A stretch of 64,000 nt of DNA from Modestobacter sp. VKM Ac-2984 (lineage in GTDB: Bacteria > Actinomycetota > Actinomycetes > Mycobacteriales > Geodermatophilaceae). A model generated the notes under the pieces. That model searched no databases. It was not told the origin of the DNA and saw only the letters and a program-made list of their open reading frames with translations. How positions within the stretch are numbered: the stretch's first letter is position 1; the number at the start of each line of letters is the position of its first letter. Position numbers and translations under genes: made by a program. Location of the stretch: the NCBI RefSeq assembly GCF_026967985.1, contig NZ_JAPVBJ010000001.1, forward strand, positions 248,001-312,000. Reading direction: 5' to 3'. Positions 9,195 through 17,041 of the stretch are shown in pieces.

Positions 9195-10151
9195 TTGCGC
9201 GAGATCGCCGTCTTCGCCGGCAGTGCCCACCCCGAGCTCGCCGCGGAGATGTGCGCCCACCTGGGCGTGCCGCTGCAGCCGGTCCGGATGACCCGCTTCG
9301 CCAACGACTGCCTCGAGGTGCAGCTGCAGGCCAACTGCCGGGAGCGCGACGTCTTCCTGGTGCAGCCGCTGGTCACCCCGGTGCAGGAGAACCTGGTCGA
9401 GCTGCTGCTGATGATCGACGCGGCCCGCGGCGCGTCCGCCGCCCGGATCACCGTGGTGATGCCGCACTACGCCTACGCGCGGTCGGACAAGAAGGACGCC
9501 CCCCGGATCTCCATCGGTGGCCGGCTGATCGCCGACCTGATGGTGGCGGCCGGGGCCAGCCGGGTGCTGGCCATGACGCTGCACTCCCCGCAGGTGCACG
9601 GCTTCTTCAGCGTGCCGGTCGACCACCTGCACGCCCTGCGGGAGCTGGCCGACCACTTCCGCGCGCTGGACCTCTCCCGCACCACCGTCGTCTCCCCCGA
9701 CCTGGGCAACGCCAAGGAGGCCGCGGCCTTCGCCCGGCGGCTCGGGGTGCCGGTCGCCGCCGGTGCCAAGCAGCGCTACGCCGACGATCGGGTCAGCATC
9801 AGCGCCGTGATCGGGGACGTCGCCGGCCGTGACGTGATCGTGCTGGACGACGAGATCGCCAAGGGCAGCACGGTGCTGGAGCTCATCGCCCGGCTGCGGG
9901 ACGACGGCGCCCGCTCGATCCGGGTGGCCTGCACGCACGGCCTGTTCGCCGCAGGTGCGCTGGAGCGGATCGGCGCCCAGGCCGACGTCGTGGAGATCGT
10001 CTGCACGAACACCGTGCCGGTGCCGGCCGGGGCCTCGGAGAAGCTGACCGTGCTGTCGGTGGCCCCCGCGCTCGCCCAGGCCGTGCAGCGGATCCACGAC
10101 GGGGAGTCGGTCAGCGCGCTGTTCGACACGACGGCGACGCCCGAGGTCTGA
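9195..10151 (+). CDS. Ribose-phosphate pyrophosphokinase homologue
   Basis: PRPP synthetase family enzyme (ribose 5-phosphate + ATP to PRPP). Family features: FANDCLEVQLQANCRERDVF, the ATP-site region PHYAYARSDKK, SIGGRLIADLMVAAGASRV and MTLHSPQVHGFF. The PRPP loop reads VIVLDDEIAKGSTV rather than the canonical VDDMIDTGGT type, so this may be a divergent second synthetase and not the housekeeping Prs. I prefer TTG 9195, giving 318 residues, because GGAG lies 7 bp upstream and homology starts at REIAVFAG; a GTG at 9147 would add 16 poorly conserved residues. A strong terminator hairpin follows the stop. Confidence 0.85.
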   Translation: MREIAVFAGSAHPELAAEMCAHLGVPLQPVRMTRFANDCLEVQLQANCRERDVFLVQPLVTPVQENLVELLLMIDAARGASAARITVVMPHYAYARSDKKDAPRISIGGRLIADLMVAAGASRVLAMTLHSPQVHGFFSVPVDHLHALRELADHFRALDLSRTTVVSPDLGNAKEAAAFARRLGVPVAAGAKQRYADDRVSISAVIGDVAGRDVIVLDDEIAKGSTVLELIARLRDDGARSIRVACTHGLFAAGALERIGAQADVVEIVCTNTVPVPAGASEKLTVLSVAPALAQAVQRIHDGESVSALFDTTATPEV

Positions 10152-10164
10152 GCCGGCCGGAGAG

Positions 10165-10205
10165 GCCAGCAGCCGCCGTCCCCGACGGGGACGGCGGCTG
10201 CTGGC
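10165..10205. terminator. Bidirectional hairpin between prs homologue and DUF3040 gene
   Basis: Perfect 19-bp inverted repeat with arms GCCAGCAGCCGCCGTCCCC (10165-10183) and its complement (10187-10205) around a 3-nt loop. It sits 13 bp after the prs-like stop and 22 bp before the convergent DUF3040 stop. There is no U-run, as is usual for GC-rich actinobacterial terminators. Confidence 0.85.
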
Positions 10206-10227
10206 TCAGCGGGTGGGCCGGCGCGCG

Positions 10228-10641
10228 CTACTGGTCGTAGCGACGGCGGAAGCGCTCCTCGAGCCGGCTCTTCAGCGGCTGGCGGCGCGACTTCGCGCTG
10301 CTGCTGCCACCACGGCCGCCGGCCGCCGGACGCCCAGCGGGGCCCGGGGCGGAGCCGGCCGGCACCTCACCGGTGGCGGCCTTGTAGTTCAAGACCCCGA
10401 GGACGGCCCCTCCGAAGGCCACCAGGAAGCCCAGCACGCCGACGATGACGTTCGGCAGGGCCACCCCGCCGACCACCACGGCCAGCCCGACGACCACCAG
10501 GGCGGCGCCCAACTGCAGCTTGCGGCGGGCCTTCTGCCGCCGGTCACCGGTGCGGACCGTCGAGGCGAACTTCGGATCGTCATCGACGAGGGCGCGCTCG
10601 ATCTGCTCCAGCAGACGCTGCTCGTGCTCGGAGAGCGGCAC
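10228..10641 (-). CDS. DUF3040 small membrane protein
   Basis: 137-residue member of the actinobacterial DUF3040 family (compare Rv2169c). It begins PLSEHEQRLLEQIERAL with DPKFASTVR shortly after, the family hallmark. Two closely spaced membrane helices follow (LGAALVVVGLAVVVGGVAL and IVGVLGFLVAFGGAVLGVL), then a Gly/Ser/Arg-rich basic cytoplasmic tail. GTG 10641 is chosen over longer starts because GGAGG lies 7 bp upstream and the family signature starts there. No biochemical role is known. It stands alone between two terminators. Confidence 0.9.
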   Translation of the reverse strand: MPLSEHEQRLLEQIERALVDDDPKFASTVRTGDRRQKARRKLQLGAALVVVGLAVVVGGVALPNVIVGVLGFLVAFGGAVLGVLNYKAATGEVPAGSAPGPAGRPAAGGRGGSSSAKSRRQPLKSRLEERFRRRYDQ

Positions 10642-10771
10642 GTCGACCTCCAGGTACAAGTGCAAGAAACCACCGGCGGCAGTCCGCCCGCGGTGACACC
10701 GAGGATACGAGCCGTTTGCGGCGTGCGAAAGGCGAGTTGCCGTCGACACACCGGGCGGGGACCGTGTTGCC

Positions 10772-10794
10772 GCCCCGCAGCGCCCCCGCGGGGC
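10772..10794. terminator. Hairpin downstream of dinB
   Basis: Arms GCCCCGC (10772-10778) and GCGGGGC (10788-10794) around a 9-nt loop, 11 bp past the dinB stop on the minus strand. A moderate candidate for a dinB terminator, without a U-tract. Confidence 0.5.
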
Positions 10795-10805
10795 AGAGGG
10801 CCTGG

Positions 10806-12044
10806 TCAGCGAGGCGTTCCCGATGATGGGCCGCGCGCAACCGGACCGGCGCCCGGGACCTGTCGGCGGCCGAGCAGGGTGGCCGGCCGGACGGCGCCGG
10901 CCCCGAAGCGCCGGGCAGCCCGGTCGGCGGCCAGCTCGGCGTCCCGGCGGCCGTGCTCGCGAGCCCCCAGCTCGAGCTGTCGCGCGGTCGCCTCCGCCTC
11001 CACCAGCCCCTCGGCCCGCACCCCGACCAGCCGGATGCGGGCCCGGTCCAGCCCCAGGGCGTCGAACAGCGCGCGCGCCGTGTCGTACAGCTCCTGACCC
11101 ACGTCGGTGGGGACCTTCAGCGTGCGGGAGCGGGTGATCGTGGTGAAGTCGGCGAAGCGGACCTTCACGGTCACCGTGCGCGCCAGGTGACCGGTCGAGC
11201 GCAGCCGTCCCGCCGTCCGCTCGGCCAGGTGCAGCAGCTCACGGTGGACCACCTGCGGGTCGTCGACGTCGGTGCCGAAGGTCTCCTCGGCACCGGTGGA
11301 CCGGTCGGGCTGGTCGGGCACCACCCGCCGGGGGTCGCGCCCCCAGGCGAGCTCGTGCAGGTGGCTGCCGGCCGCCTGACCCACTGCGCGCTGCAGGGTG
11401 CGCGCCGGCACGTGGGCCAGGTCCCCGACCGTGCGCAGGCCCAGCCTGAGCAGGACCTCCTCGGTCTTCGGGCCGACGCCCCACAGGGCGCTCACCGGCA
11501 GCGGGTGCAGGAACTCCATCACCTCGGCCGGCGGCACCACGAGCAGTCCGTCGGGCTTGGCCCGGGTGGAGGCCAGCTTGGCCACGAACTTGCTGCCGGC
11601 CACCCCGACCGAGCAGGTGATCCCCTGCTCGTCGTGGACCCGGGCCCGGATGTGCTCCCCGATCGCCACCGGGTCACCCAGCCGGCGGCCGCTGCCGGAG
11701 ACGTCGAGGAACGCCTCGTCCAGGCTCAGCGGCTCGACCAGCGGCGTGAGGGAGCGGAACAGCGCCATCACCGAGCGGGACACCTCGGCGTAGAGGTCGA
11801 GGTCGCCGGGGAGCACGGTGGCCGTCGGGCACAGCCGCAGTGCCCGGGAGGTCGGCATGGCGCTGTGCACCCCGTACCGGCGGGCCTCGTAGGTGGCCGA
11901 GGTGACGACCCCGCGGTTGCCGACCCCACCGACGATGACCGGCGTGCCGGCCAGCTCGGGGTGCCGGCGCACCTCGACGCTGGCGAAGAAGGCGTCCATG
12001 TCGACGTGCAGCAGCGTGCAGCCGGCAGCCCGGTCCCTGGTCAC
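10806..12044 (-). CDS. dinB: DNA polymerase IV (DinB), SOS-controlled
   Basis: Y-family translesion polymerase of 412 residues. Catalytic acidic residues sit in HVDMDAFFASVE (D15, D17) and SLDEAFLDVSGS (D109, E110). Helix-hairpin-helix and thumb features follow (LWGVGPKTEEVLLRLGLRTVGDLA), then the little-finger domain (VTVKVRFADFTTITRSRT). The C-terminal tail after about residue 370 is basic. The open frame extends to a TTG at 12086, but that start overlaps the LexA site; GTG 12044 (or 12047) lies downstream of the operator and fits homology. A perfect SOS box 24 bp upstream predicts LexA repression and DNA-damage induction. Alternative family: other Y-family polymerases, less likely. Confidence 0.95.
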   Translation of the reverse strand: MTRDRAAGCTLLHVDMDAFFASVEVRRHPELAGTPVIVGGVGNRGVVTSATYEARRYGVHSAMPTSRALRLCPTATVLPGDLDLYAEVSRSVMALFRSLTPLVEPLSLDEAFLDVSGSGRRLGDPVAIGEHIRARVHDEQGITCSVGVAGSKFVAKLASTRAKPDGLLVVPPAEVMEFLHPLPVSALWGVGPKTEEVLLRLGLRTVGDLAHVPARTLQRAVGQAAGSHLHELAWGRDPRRVVPDQPDRSTGAEETFGTDVDDPQVVHRELLHLAERTAGRLRSTGHLARTVTVKVRFADFTTITRSRTLKVPTDVGQELYDTARALFDALGLDRARIRLVGVRAEGLVEAEATARQLELGAREHGRRDAELAADRAARRFGAGAVRPATLLGRRQVPGAGPVARGPSSGTPR

Positions 12045-12067
12045 CACACCCCCATCGTCCCCGTTGA

Positions 12068-12083
12068 TCGAACGTGTGTTCGA
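12068..12083 (-). promoter_or_regulatory. LexA SOS box upstream of dinB
   Basis: TCGAACGTGTGTTCGA is a perfect match to the actinobacterial LexA consensus TCGAAC-N4-GTTCGA. It lies 24 bp upstream of the chosen dinB start, so LexA bound here would cover or adjoin the promoter. Confidence 0.93.
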
Positions 12084-12148
12084 CAAACGGGGACGATAGC
12101 GGGTCCGGCGCCGGGACCGCGGTCGGTCCCGGCGCCTGTCGCGTCAGG

Positions 12149-12847
12149 TCAGCGGGTGGTGGTCACCCGGTTGTCCTCGGTGTCCTTCTTGGCCGGCCAC
12201 ATCTTGGCCCCGAGGACACCGCCGAGCGCGGACAGGATGATCGCCACGCCCATCACCAGGACGGCCCAGCTGGCCACCGACTGGGCGTTCTCCACGACCG
12301 GGCCCAGCTGCGCCGCCGGTGCGTTGGCGTTCTGCTGCAGCAGACCCAGCTGGCCGATGGCGTCACCGACGGCACCGAGGACCGCACCGCCGCCGAGCAG
12401 GCTCAGCACGAGGAAGGTCGCCATGCCCAGCGCCCACACCAGGATGCCGTGCAGGATGCCGTCACTCACCCCGCGCCAGACCGCCGAGGCCGCCGCGGTC
12501 AGCCCACCGAGGAAGAAGGCGCCCCACAGGATCGCCGTGCTGATCCAGTCGCCGTTGGAGCCGCCGGCACCCTCGAGGTCCCACCAGCCGAGGGCGAAGG
12601 TGATCAGGTTGAACAGGATGAACGAGGAGATGGCCACGAGCAGGCCCGCCCACACCGGCCCCCAGCGGACCCGGTCACGCCGCGGCGGGGCCACCGACAC
12701 CTGGGTCGGCTCCTCACGCCGCTCCACCTCGTGCACCACCGGCTCGGCCCGCACCTCGCGGGTCGCGCCGACGGTCGACTCCGGCGTCACCTCCCGCACC
12801 ACGTTGCCCTCGGAAGTGACGTCGGTGCGCGTACGACTCTCGGTCAT
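12149..12847 (-). CDS. Four-helix membrane protein, function unknown
   Basis: 232 residues. The hydrophilic N-terminus (about 1-70) is rich in Glu, Arg and Thr. Hydrophobic helices follow: PVWAGLLVAISSFILFNLI, STAILWGAFFLGGLTAAASA, ILVWALGMATFLVLSLLGGG and VASWAVLVMGVAIILSALGG. The ATG at 12847 is preceded by GAGAGGACA, and longer in-frame starts lack support. I do not recognise a named family with confidence; the topology recalls small YrzE-like or DUF-type actinobacterial membrane proteins. It is transcribed away from the repeat-peptide operon. Confidence 0.75.
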   Translation of the reverse strand: MTESRTRTDVTSEGNVVREVTPESTVGATREVRAEPVVHEVERREEPTQVSVAPPRRDRVRWGPVWAGLLVAISSFILFNLITFALGWWDLEGAGGSNGDWISTAILWGAFFLGGLTAAASAVWRGVSDGILHGILVWALGMATFLVLSLLGGGAVLGAVGDAIGQLGLLQQNANAPAAQLGPVVENAQSVASWAVLVMGVAIILSALGGVLGAKMWPAKKDTEDNRVTTTR

Positions 12848-13232
12848 GACCTGTCCTCTCTCGTGCGTCGTCGTGTCTGGCAGGTCCTGACGTGCCCGGC
12901 CGGGCCCGGCTGTCCACGGCACCACCGGGACCGTGACCGAATCGTCATGAAGCGACGCCGGATCCGGCACGACCCCGCGACCCACGCGGTCGGGCAGTCG
13001 CTCGACGGGGTGGCCGACGCCGAACCGCGTCGCCAGGTCGGTGCCGAGACCTCGCGCCCGCGGCACCCGACGCAAGGAGGTGCGCATGACGCCCCAGCGC
13101 ACCGACTGCGCCACCTCGGTCGTGCACCACCGGACTGTGGGCGAGCAGGAGGTGTGGGGAGTCGATCATCGCGGTAGAACTGGGCCAGGTGGTCGCCGAC
13201 CGGTGGCCACGACCTCGACGATCGGAGGAGCC
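12848..13232. other. Intergenic region upstream of the repeat-peptide operon
   Basis: 385 bp between two divergent genes. No full gene is convincing. It contains a very strong Shine-Dalgarno sequence (AAGGAGGTG, 13074-13082) followed by ATG 13086, which is in frame with the repeat-peptide gene, so an alternative start giving a 135-residue product is possible. A TAGAAC sequence before 13180 could be part of a promoter for the 13233 gene. Both are tentative. Confidence 0.5.
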
Positions 13233-13493
13233 ATGGCGCTCGACGACGACGACATGACCAGCACGGAAGGACCGGCCGACGGCGGCGCCGAGGGCACGCC
13301 GGGCCAGCACGACGGCGGTGCCGACGGCGGCGCTGACGGCGGTGCCGATGGCGGTGCCGATGGCGGTGCCGACGGTGGCGCGGACGGCGGTGCCGATGGC
13401 GGTGCCGACGGTGGCGCCGAGGGCCCGGCCGACTCCGGTGCCGGCGGCGGCACGCCCGGGCAGCACGACGGCGGCGCGGACGGCTCGGCCTGA
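13233..13493 (+). CDS. Small Asp-Gly-Gly-Ala repeat peptide
   Basis: 86-residue acidic, Gly-rich peptide beginning MALDDDDMTS. Residues 27-62 are nine uninterrupted DGGA units, flanked by two copies of GTPGQHDGGADG (21-32 and 73-84). It has no signal peptide, membrane segment or cysteine. GGAGGAG lies just upstream of this ATG; a longer form from ATG 13086 is possible. It is followed 2 bp later by a JmjC-type oxygenase gene, so the peptide is a candidate substrate for Asp or His hydroxylation. I recall similar short peptides (sometimes annotated BatC) beside cupin genes in other actinobacteria but cannot verify this here. Function unknown. Confidence 0.75.
   Translation: MALDDDDMTSTEGPADGGAEGTPGQHDGGADGGADGGADGGADGGADGGADGGADGGADGGAEGPADSGAGGGTPGQHDGGADGSA
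13311..13418 (+). repeat. 12-bp coding repeat, nine units
   Basis: Nine adjacent 12-bp units of the form GAC-GGC-GGT-GCC with synonymous third-position changes (GAT/GAC, GGT/GGC, GCC/GCT/GCG), encoding DGGA x9. The synonymous scatter shows selection on the peptide repeat and not just recent slippage. Confidence 0.9.
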
Positions 13494-13495
13494 CC

Positions 13496-14863
13496 GTGCT
13501 CGACCCAGAACTGCAGGACCGGGCGTCGTCCTCCGCTGAGGAGGGCGACGCCCGCCCCTGGGCCGACGGCCCCGCCCGCCCCGCGTTGCGCCGGTGCATC
13601 CGGGTCGAGCCGGAGGTGTTCGCCGCCGAGCACTGGTCCCGCCGGCCCCTGCTCTCCACCGCCGCCGAGCTCGGCGGCACCTTCACCGACCTGCTCGACC
13701 TGGCCGCCGTCGACGAGCTGCTGAGCACCCGCGGCCTGCGCACGCCGTTCCTGCGCATCGCCAAGGACGGCGCGGTCGTCGACGCCAAGCGCTTCACCAG
13801 CCCCCAGGGCGCGGGCGCCGAGGTGGCCGACCAGGTCTCCTCCGACGCGGTGCTGCGGCTGTTCGCCGACGGCAGCACCGTCGTGCTGCAGGGCCTGCAC
13901 CGGCTGTGGCCGCCGCTGATCGAGTTCGCCGGCCAGCTCGCCGCCGACCTCGGGCACCCCACGCAGGTCAACGCCTACATCACCCCGCCGTCCTCGCGTG
14001 GGTTCTCCCCGCACTACGACGTGCACGACGTGTTCGTGCTGCAGGTCGCCGGCGAGAAGCACTGGACGATCCACGAGCCGGTGCTCACCGACCCGCTGCG
14101 CACCCACCCCTGGACCGACCGCGCCGACGAGGTCGCCGCCGCCGCGCAGCGCCCGCCCGTGATCGACGCGGTGCTGCGCCCCGGCGATGCCCTCTACCTG
14201 CCCCGCGGCTACCTGCACTCGGCGGTCGCGCTCGGGGAGATCAGCGCGCACCTGACCGTTGGCGTGCACTCGGTGACCCGCTGGGGCGCCGTGGAGTCCG
14301 CCCTGGACGAGGTGCGCACCCTGGCCGCAGAGGACCCGGCGCTGCGCGGCTCCCTCCCCCTCGGCGTCGACCTGGCCGACCCGTCGACCACCGCCGAGGA
14401 CGTCGCCGCGGTGCTCTCCGGGCTGCAGCGCTGGCTCGGGGAGGTCGACCCGGCTGCCGTGGCCGATGCGCTGCGGGCCCGCACCTGGGCGCAGGTGCGG
14501 CCGGCCCCGGTGTCGCCACTGGCCCAGTCCAGCGCGATCGCGGCGCTGGCGGCCGACACCGTGCTGCGGGTGCGGCCGTTGCTGCGCGTGCAGCTGCGCG
14601 ACCCGGACTGCGACCGGGTCGCCCTGGTCGCCGGTCGCCGCACCCACGACCTGCCGGCCAGCACGCACCCGGCCCTGGCCGCGCTGCTCGCCGCGGGCGA
14701 GCTGAAGGTGGGCGACCTGCCCGGACTGGACGCGGCGGACCAGCTCACGCTGGCCCGCCGGCTGGTCACCGAGGCGATCGCGGTCGTGCCGGACGCCACC
14801 GCCGGGGCACCGGCCGCCACCGCCGGGCACGATGGGGGTCGTGGCGACACCGGTGGGGCCTGA
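13496..14863 (+). CDS. JmjC/ROXA-type cupin Fe(II)/2-oxoglutarate oxygenase
   Basis: 455-residue cupin of the JmjC ribosomal-oxygenase type, a family whose characterised members hydroxylate protein side chains (YcfD acts on an arginine of ribosomal protein L16). The Fe(II) facial triad is visible as SPHYDVHDVF (H173, D175) and LPRGYLHSAV (H241). QVAGEKHWTIHEP between them is typical. A C-terminal winged-helix-like region follows the cupin, as in ROXA proteins. It starts (GTG) 2 bp after the repeat-peptide stop and overlaps the next gene by 32 bp, so the three genes form one unit. The peptide upstream is an attractive substrate, but a ribosomal substrate is equally possible. Confidence 0.87.
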   Translation: MLDPELQDRASSSAEEGDARPWADGPARPALRRCIRVEPEVFAAEHWSRRPLLSTAAELGGTFTDLLDLAAVDELLSTRGLRTPFLRIAKDGAVVDAKRFTSPQGAGAEVADQVSSDAVLRLFADGSTVVLQGLHRLWPPLIEFAGQLAADLGHPTQVNAYITPPSSRGFSPHYDVHDVFVLQVAGEKHWTIHEPVLTDPLRTHPWTDRADEVAAAAQRPPVIDAVLRPGDALYLPRGYLHSAVALGEISAHLTVGVHSVTRWGAVESALDEVRTLAAEDPALRGSLPLGVDLADPSTTAEDVAAVLSGLQRWLGEVDPAAVADALRARTWAQVRPAPVSPLAQSSAIAALAADTVLRVRPLLRVQLRDPDCDRVALVAGRRTHDLPASTHPALAALLAAGELKVGDLPGLDAADQLTLARRLVTEAIAVVPDATAGAPAATAGHDGGRGDTGGA

Positions 14864-15836
14864 GCCGACCGGCCCGGTCCAGCCCGCAACGGACTCCCCG
14901 GCGCTCCGGTCCACCCCGGCCGGGCGACTGGACCCGGCCCGCTGCTCGGTGCAGGCGCTCCTCCGCGGCGACTCTGCCGTCGCCACCGCGCCACCGGCCC
15001 GCCGCTGGCTGCTGGTCGAGCAGCCCGGCCCGTGGGGGCGGGACGCCCTGCTGGAGTCCCGGTTCGACCGCCGCGTCGCCTCCCGGCTGGCAGCCCGGGC
15101 CCGCGAGCTGGGCATGCGGATCCAGCTGGTGCGCCGGCCCGGCGAGCGGCTGTCGGACTCCGGTCGCCGCTGGGCCGTCGCCGACACCACCCCGGGACGG
15201 GAGACCGTCCGGTGGTCGACCCGGACCGATGACGCCGAGCTGCTCCAGCTGCCCTGGGACGGCTCGATCGGCGAGCCGACGCAGGTGCCGACGTACCTGG
15301 TCTGCACGCACGGTGCGCACGACGTCTGCTGCGCCGTCCGCGGCCGGCCGCTGGCCCGGGCGTTGCTCACCGCAGACACCTCCGCCTCGGCCGACGTCTG
15401 GGAGACCAGTCACCTGGGCGGCGACCGCTTCGCCGCGAACGTCGTCGTCCTGCCCTGGGGGCTGGTCTACGGGCAGGTGCCCGAGGGCGGTCAGGTGCTG
15501 CTCGCCGCGCACGCCGCCGGCCAGGTCTCGCTGCCGTTCCTACGCGGGCGGGCCGGGCTGACACCGGCCGCCCAGGCCGCGCAGCACCACGCCCGCGGGG
15601 AGCTCGGCCTGCTCGGGGTGCACGACCTGCCGCCGCGCCGGGTGACCGGGCTGCCGTCGCCCGCGCCCGGCATCGAGCGGTTCGAGGTGACCCTGGCCGG
15701 CCCGGACGGCGACGTCCTGGTCACCGTGGAGAGCAGGTTGTCGGAGGAGTCGCACCGGCTGACCTGCGCCGCCCCGCAGCCGGGCCACTGGCGCACCTGG
15801 CACCCGCTGTCCCTGCGTCTGGCCAGCTCGGGCTGA
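14832..15836 (+). CDS. Suc_Fer-like (sucrase/ferredoxin-like) iron-sulfur protein
   Basis: 334 residues of the sucrase/ferredoxin-like family, a thioredoxin-fold group related to 2Fe-2S ferredoxins. The hallmark CTHGAHDVCCAVRGRPLA lies at about 158-175 (C158, C166, C167), with WETSHLGGDRFAANVVVLP later. These proteins are predicted to carry a 2Fe-2S cluster; no enzyme activity is established. ATG 14832 overlaps the end of the oxygenase gene; GTG 14841 is an alternative. Its place in the operon suggests it could supply electrons to, or otherwise support, the Fe(II) oxygenase, which is inference only. It converges on the phosphodiesterase gene with a 15-bp gap. Confidence 0.85.
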   Translation: MGVVATPVGPEPTGPVQPATDSPALRSTPAGRLDPARCSVQALLRGDSAVATAPPARRWLLVEQPGPWGRDALLESRFDRRVASRLAARARELGMRIQLVRRPGERLSDSGRRWAVADTTPGRETVRWSTRTDDAELLQLPWDGSIGEPTQVPTYLVCTHGAHDVCCAVRGRPLARALLTADTSASADVWETSHLGGDRFAANVVVLPWGLVYGQVPEGGQVLLAAHAAGQVSLPFLRGRAGLTPAAQAAQHHARGELGLLGVHDLPPRRVTGLPSPAPGIERFEVTLAGPDGDVLVTVESRLSEESHRLTCAAPQPGHWRTWHPLSLRLASSG

Positions 15837-15851
15837 GGCCCGGCGCGATGC

Positions 15852-17021
15852 TCAGCGGAGTGCGCGACCGCGGGCGGCCAGCAGCGGGATCGCCAGCTCT
15901 GCCGAGGTGAGGGAGCCGTGGTAGGCGGCCAGCATCGACCCGAACGGGTCCCGCTGGACGTCGGTGAACGCCCAGCTGCCCCGGGCCAGCGCGACGACGT
16001 CGCCGATCCGGTCGGCCAGCTGCTCCTGGACGTCGCCGAAGACCCCGCTGTCGACCGCTTCCGCCCGGCTGACCACCCAGGCGCGGGGGCCGAGCACCGT
16101 GCGCCAGGCGGCGAGCACGTCGTCGGCGGCGCCAGGCTCGGCGTGCACGTACCGGGCGCGGGGTTCACCGGCGAGCAGCCGCACGCCCTCGGTGAGCCCG
16201 GGTTCGGCGCCGACGTCGAGCCGGGTGGTGTCGGGGACGTCGACCATGCCGTGGTCGGCGGTCACCAGCAGCACCGCATCGTCGGGCAGCCCCTCGGCCA
16301 GCTGCTCCACCAGGCGGTCGACGATGCCCAGCTGGGCGCGCCAGGCGGCCGAGTCGACACCGCGGACGTGCCCGGTCAGGTCGAGGTCGGCGGTGTAGCC
16401 GTAGACCAGGCTGCGCTCCCCGGTGCGCAGTGCGGCGTGCATCCCGGCGACCAGGTCGCCGGGGCTGAATGCGCTGGCGTAGTCGGCTCCGCGGTAGGCG
16501 GCGCGGGTGAGGCCTGAGCCGGCGAAGGCGTGCGGGGCGACGACGGTGCACGAGACGCCGTCGGCGGTTGCCTGCTCGAAGACGGTCGGCTGGGCCTGCC
16601 ACCGCAGCGGATCCGGGTCGTCGTCCCAGTGGACGTGGTTGAGGGTGCGCTCCTCGCCGGGCACCGCGGTGACGAAGCCGAGCACGCCGTGGCTGCCCGG
16701 CGGCAGGCCGGTGCCCAGGGTGACGAGGCTGACCGGGGTGGTGCTGGGGCACGGCGCGGAGAGCGTGCCGACCGGGGTGCCGAGAGCGTTGAGCACCGGC
16801 GCCTGCTCCGGGTGGGCGGCGACCAGCTCGGCGCCCAGGCCGTCGACCAGCAGGACGGCGACCCGGCGGGCGCCGGCCACGGCGGCGGTCAGGTCGAGCG
16901 GGTCGACGGGCAGGCCGCCGCGGCGGATCGGGACGCCGAGCGCGGTGGCGGCGCTGGGCAGCACGTCGGCGAGGGTGGCGCTCCCGTAGGGCGGGACGCC
17001 GAACCCGTCGGGCAGGCTCAT
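15852..17021 (-). CDS. Alkaline phosphatase superfamily phosphodiesterase
   Basis: 389-residue nucleotide pyrophosphatase/phosphodiesterase-type enzyme. Metal-binding and nucleophile segments are visible: VAVLLVDGLGAEL (D60), CPSTTPVSLVTLGTG (nucleophile Thr region near 94), VHWDDDPDPLRW, and LLVTADHGMVDVP for the second metal site. There is no signal peptide, so it acts in the cytoplasm. The substrate is not evident. It follows the methyltransferase gene by 20 bp on the same strand and probably shares its transcript. Confidence 0.88.
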   Translation of the reverse strand: MSLPDGFGVPPYGSATLADVLPSAATALGVPIRRGGLPVDPLDLTAAVAGARRVAVLLVDGLGAELVAAHPEQAPVLNALGTPVGTLSAPCPSTTPVSLVTLGTGLPPGSHGVLGFVTAVPGEERTLNHVHWDDDPDPLRWQAQPTVFEQATADGVSCTVVAPHAFAGSGLTRAAYRGADYASAFSPGDLVAGMHAALRTGERSLVYGYTADLDLTGHVRGVDSAAWRAQLGIVDRLVEQLAEGLPDDAVLLVTADHGMVDVPDTTRLDVGAEPGLTEGVRLLAGEPRARYVHAEPGAADDVLAAWRTVLGPRAWVVSRAEAVDSGVFGDVQEQLADRIGDVVALARGSWAFTDVQRDPFGSMLAAYHGSLTSAELAIPLLAARGRALR

Positions 17022-17041
17022 CGACTCGGCCGGCGACCGGG

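Noticed and set aside
10652-10749. Longer N-terminus for the DUF3040 protein from an ATG near 10749
   Set aside because: The family begins at PLSEHEQ, and GGAGG precedes the GTG at 10641; the extension has unrelated composition.
12045-12086. TTG start of dinB at 12086
   Set aside because: It would place the LexA box inside the coding sequence and adds residues absent from the family; GTG 12044/12047 fits better.
12956-13177. Small plus-strand open frame starting MKRRRIRHDPATHAV
   Set aside because: Arg/Pro/His-rich translation with no ribosome site or family resemblance; it crosses the strong Shine-Dalgarno at 13074 in another frame.
13311-13418. CRISPR-like array
   Set aside because: Units are 12 bp with no spacers and encode a continuous DGGA peptide in frame.
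13166-15379. Long antisense open frame opposite the peptide-oxygenase-Suc_Fer operon
   Set aside because: It is a by-product of high GC (few stop codons). Its translation is low-complexity Gly/Val/Arg-rich and lacks family motifs, while the plus-strand genes have intact catalytic residues.
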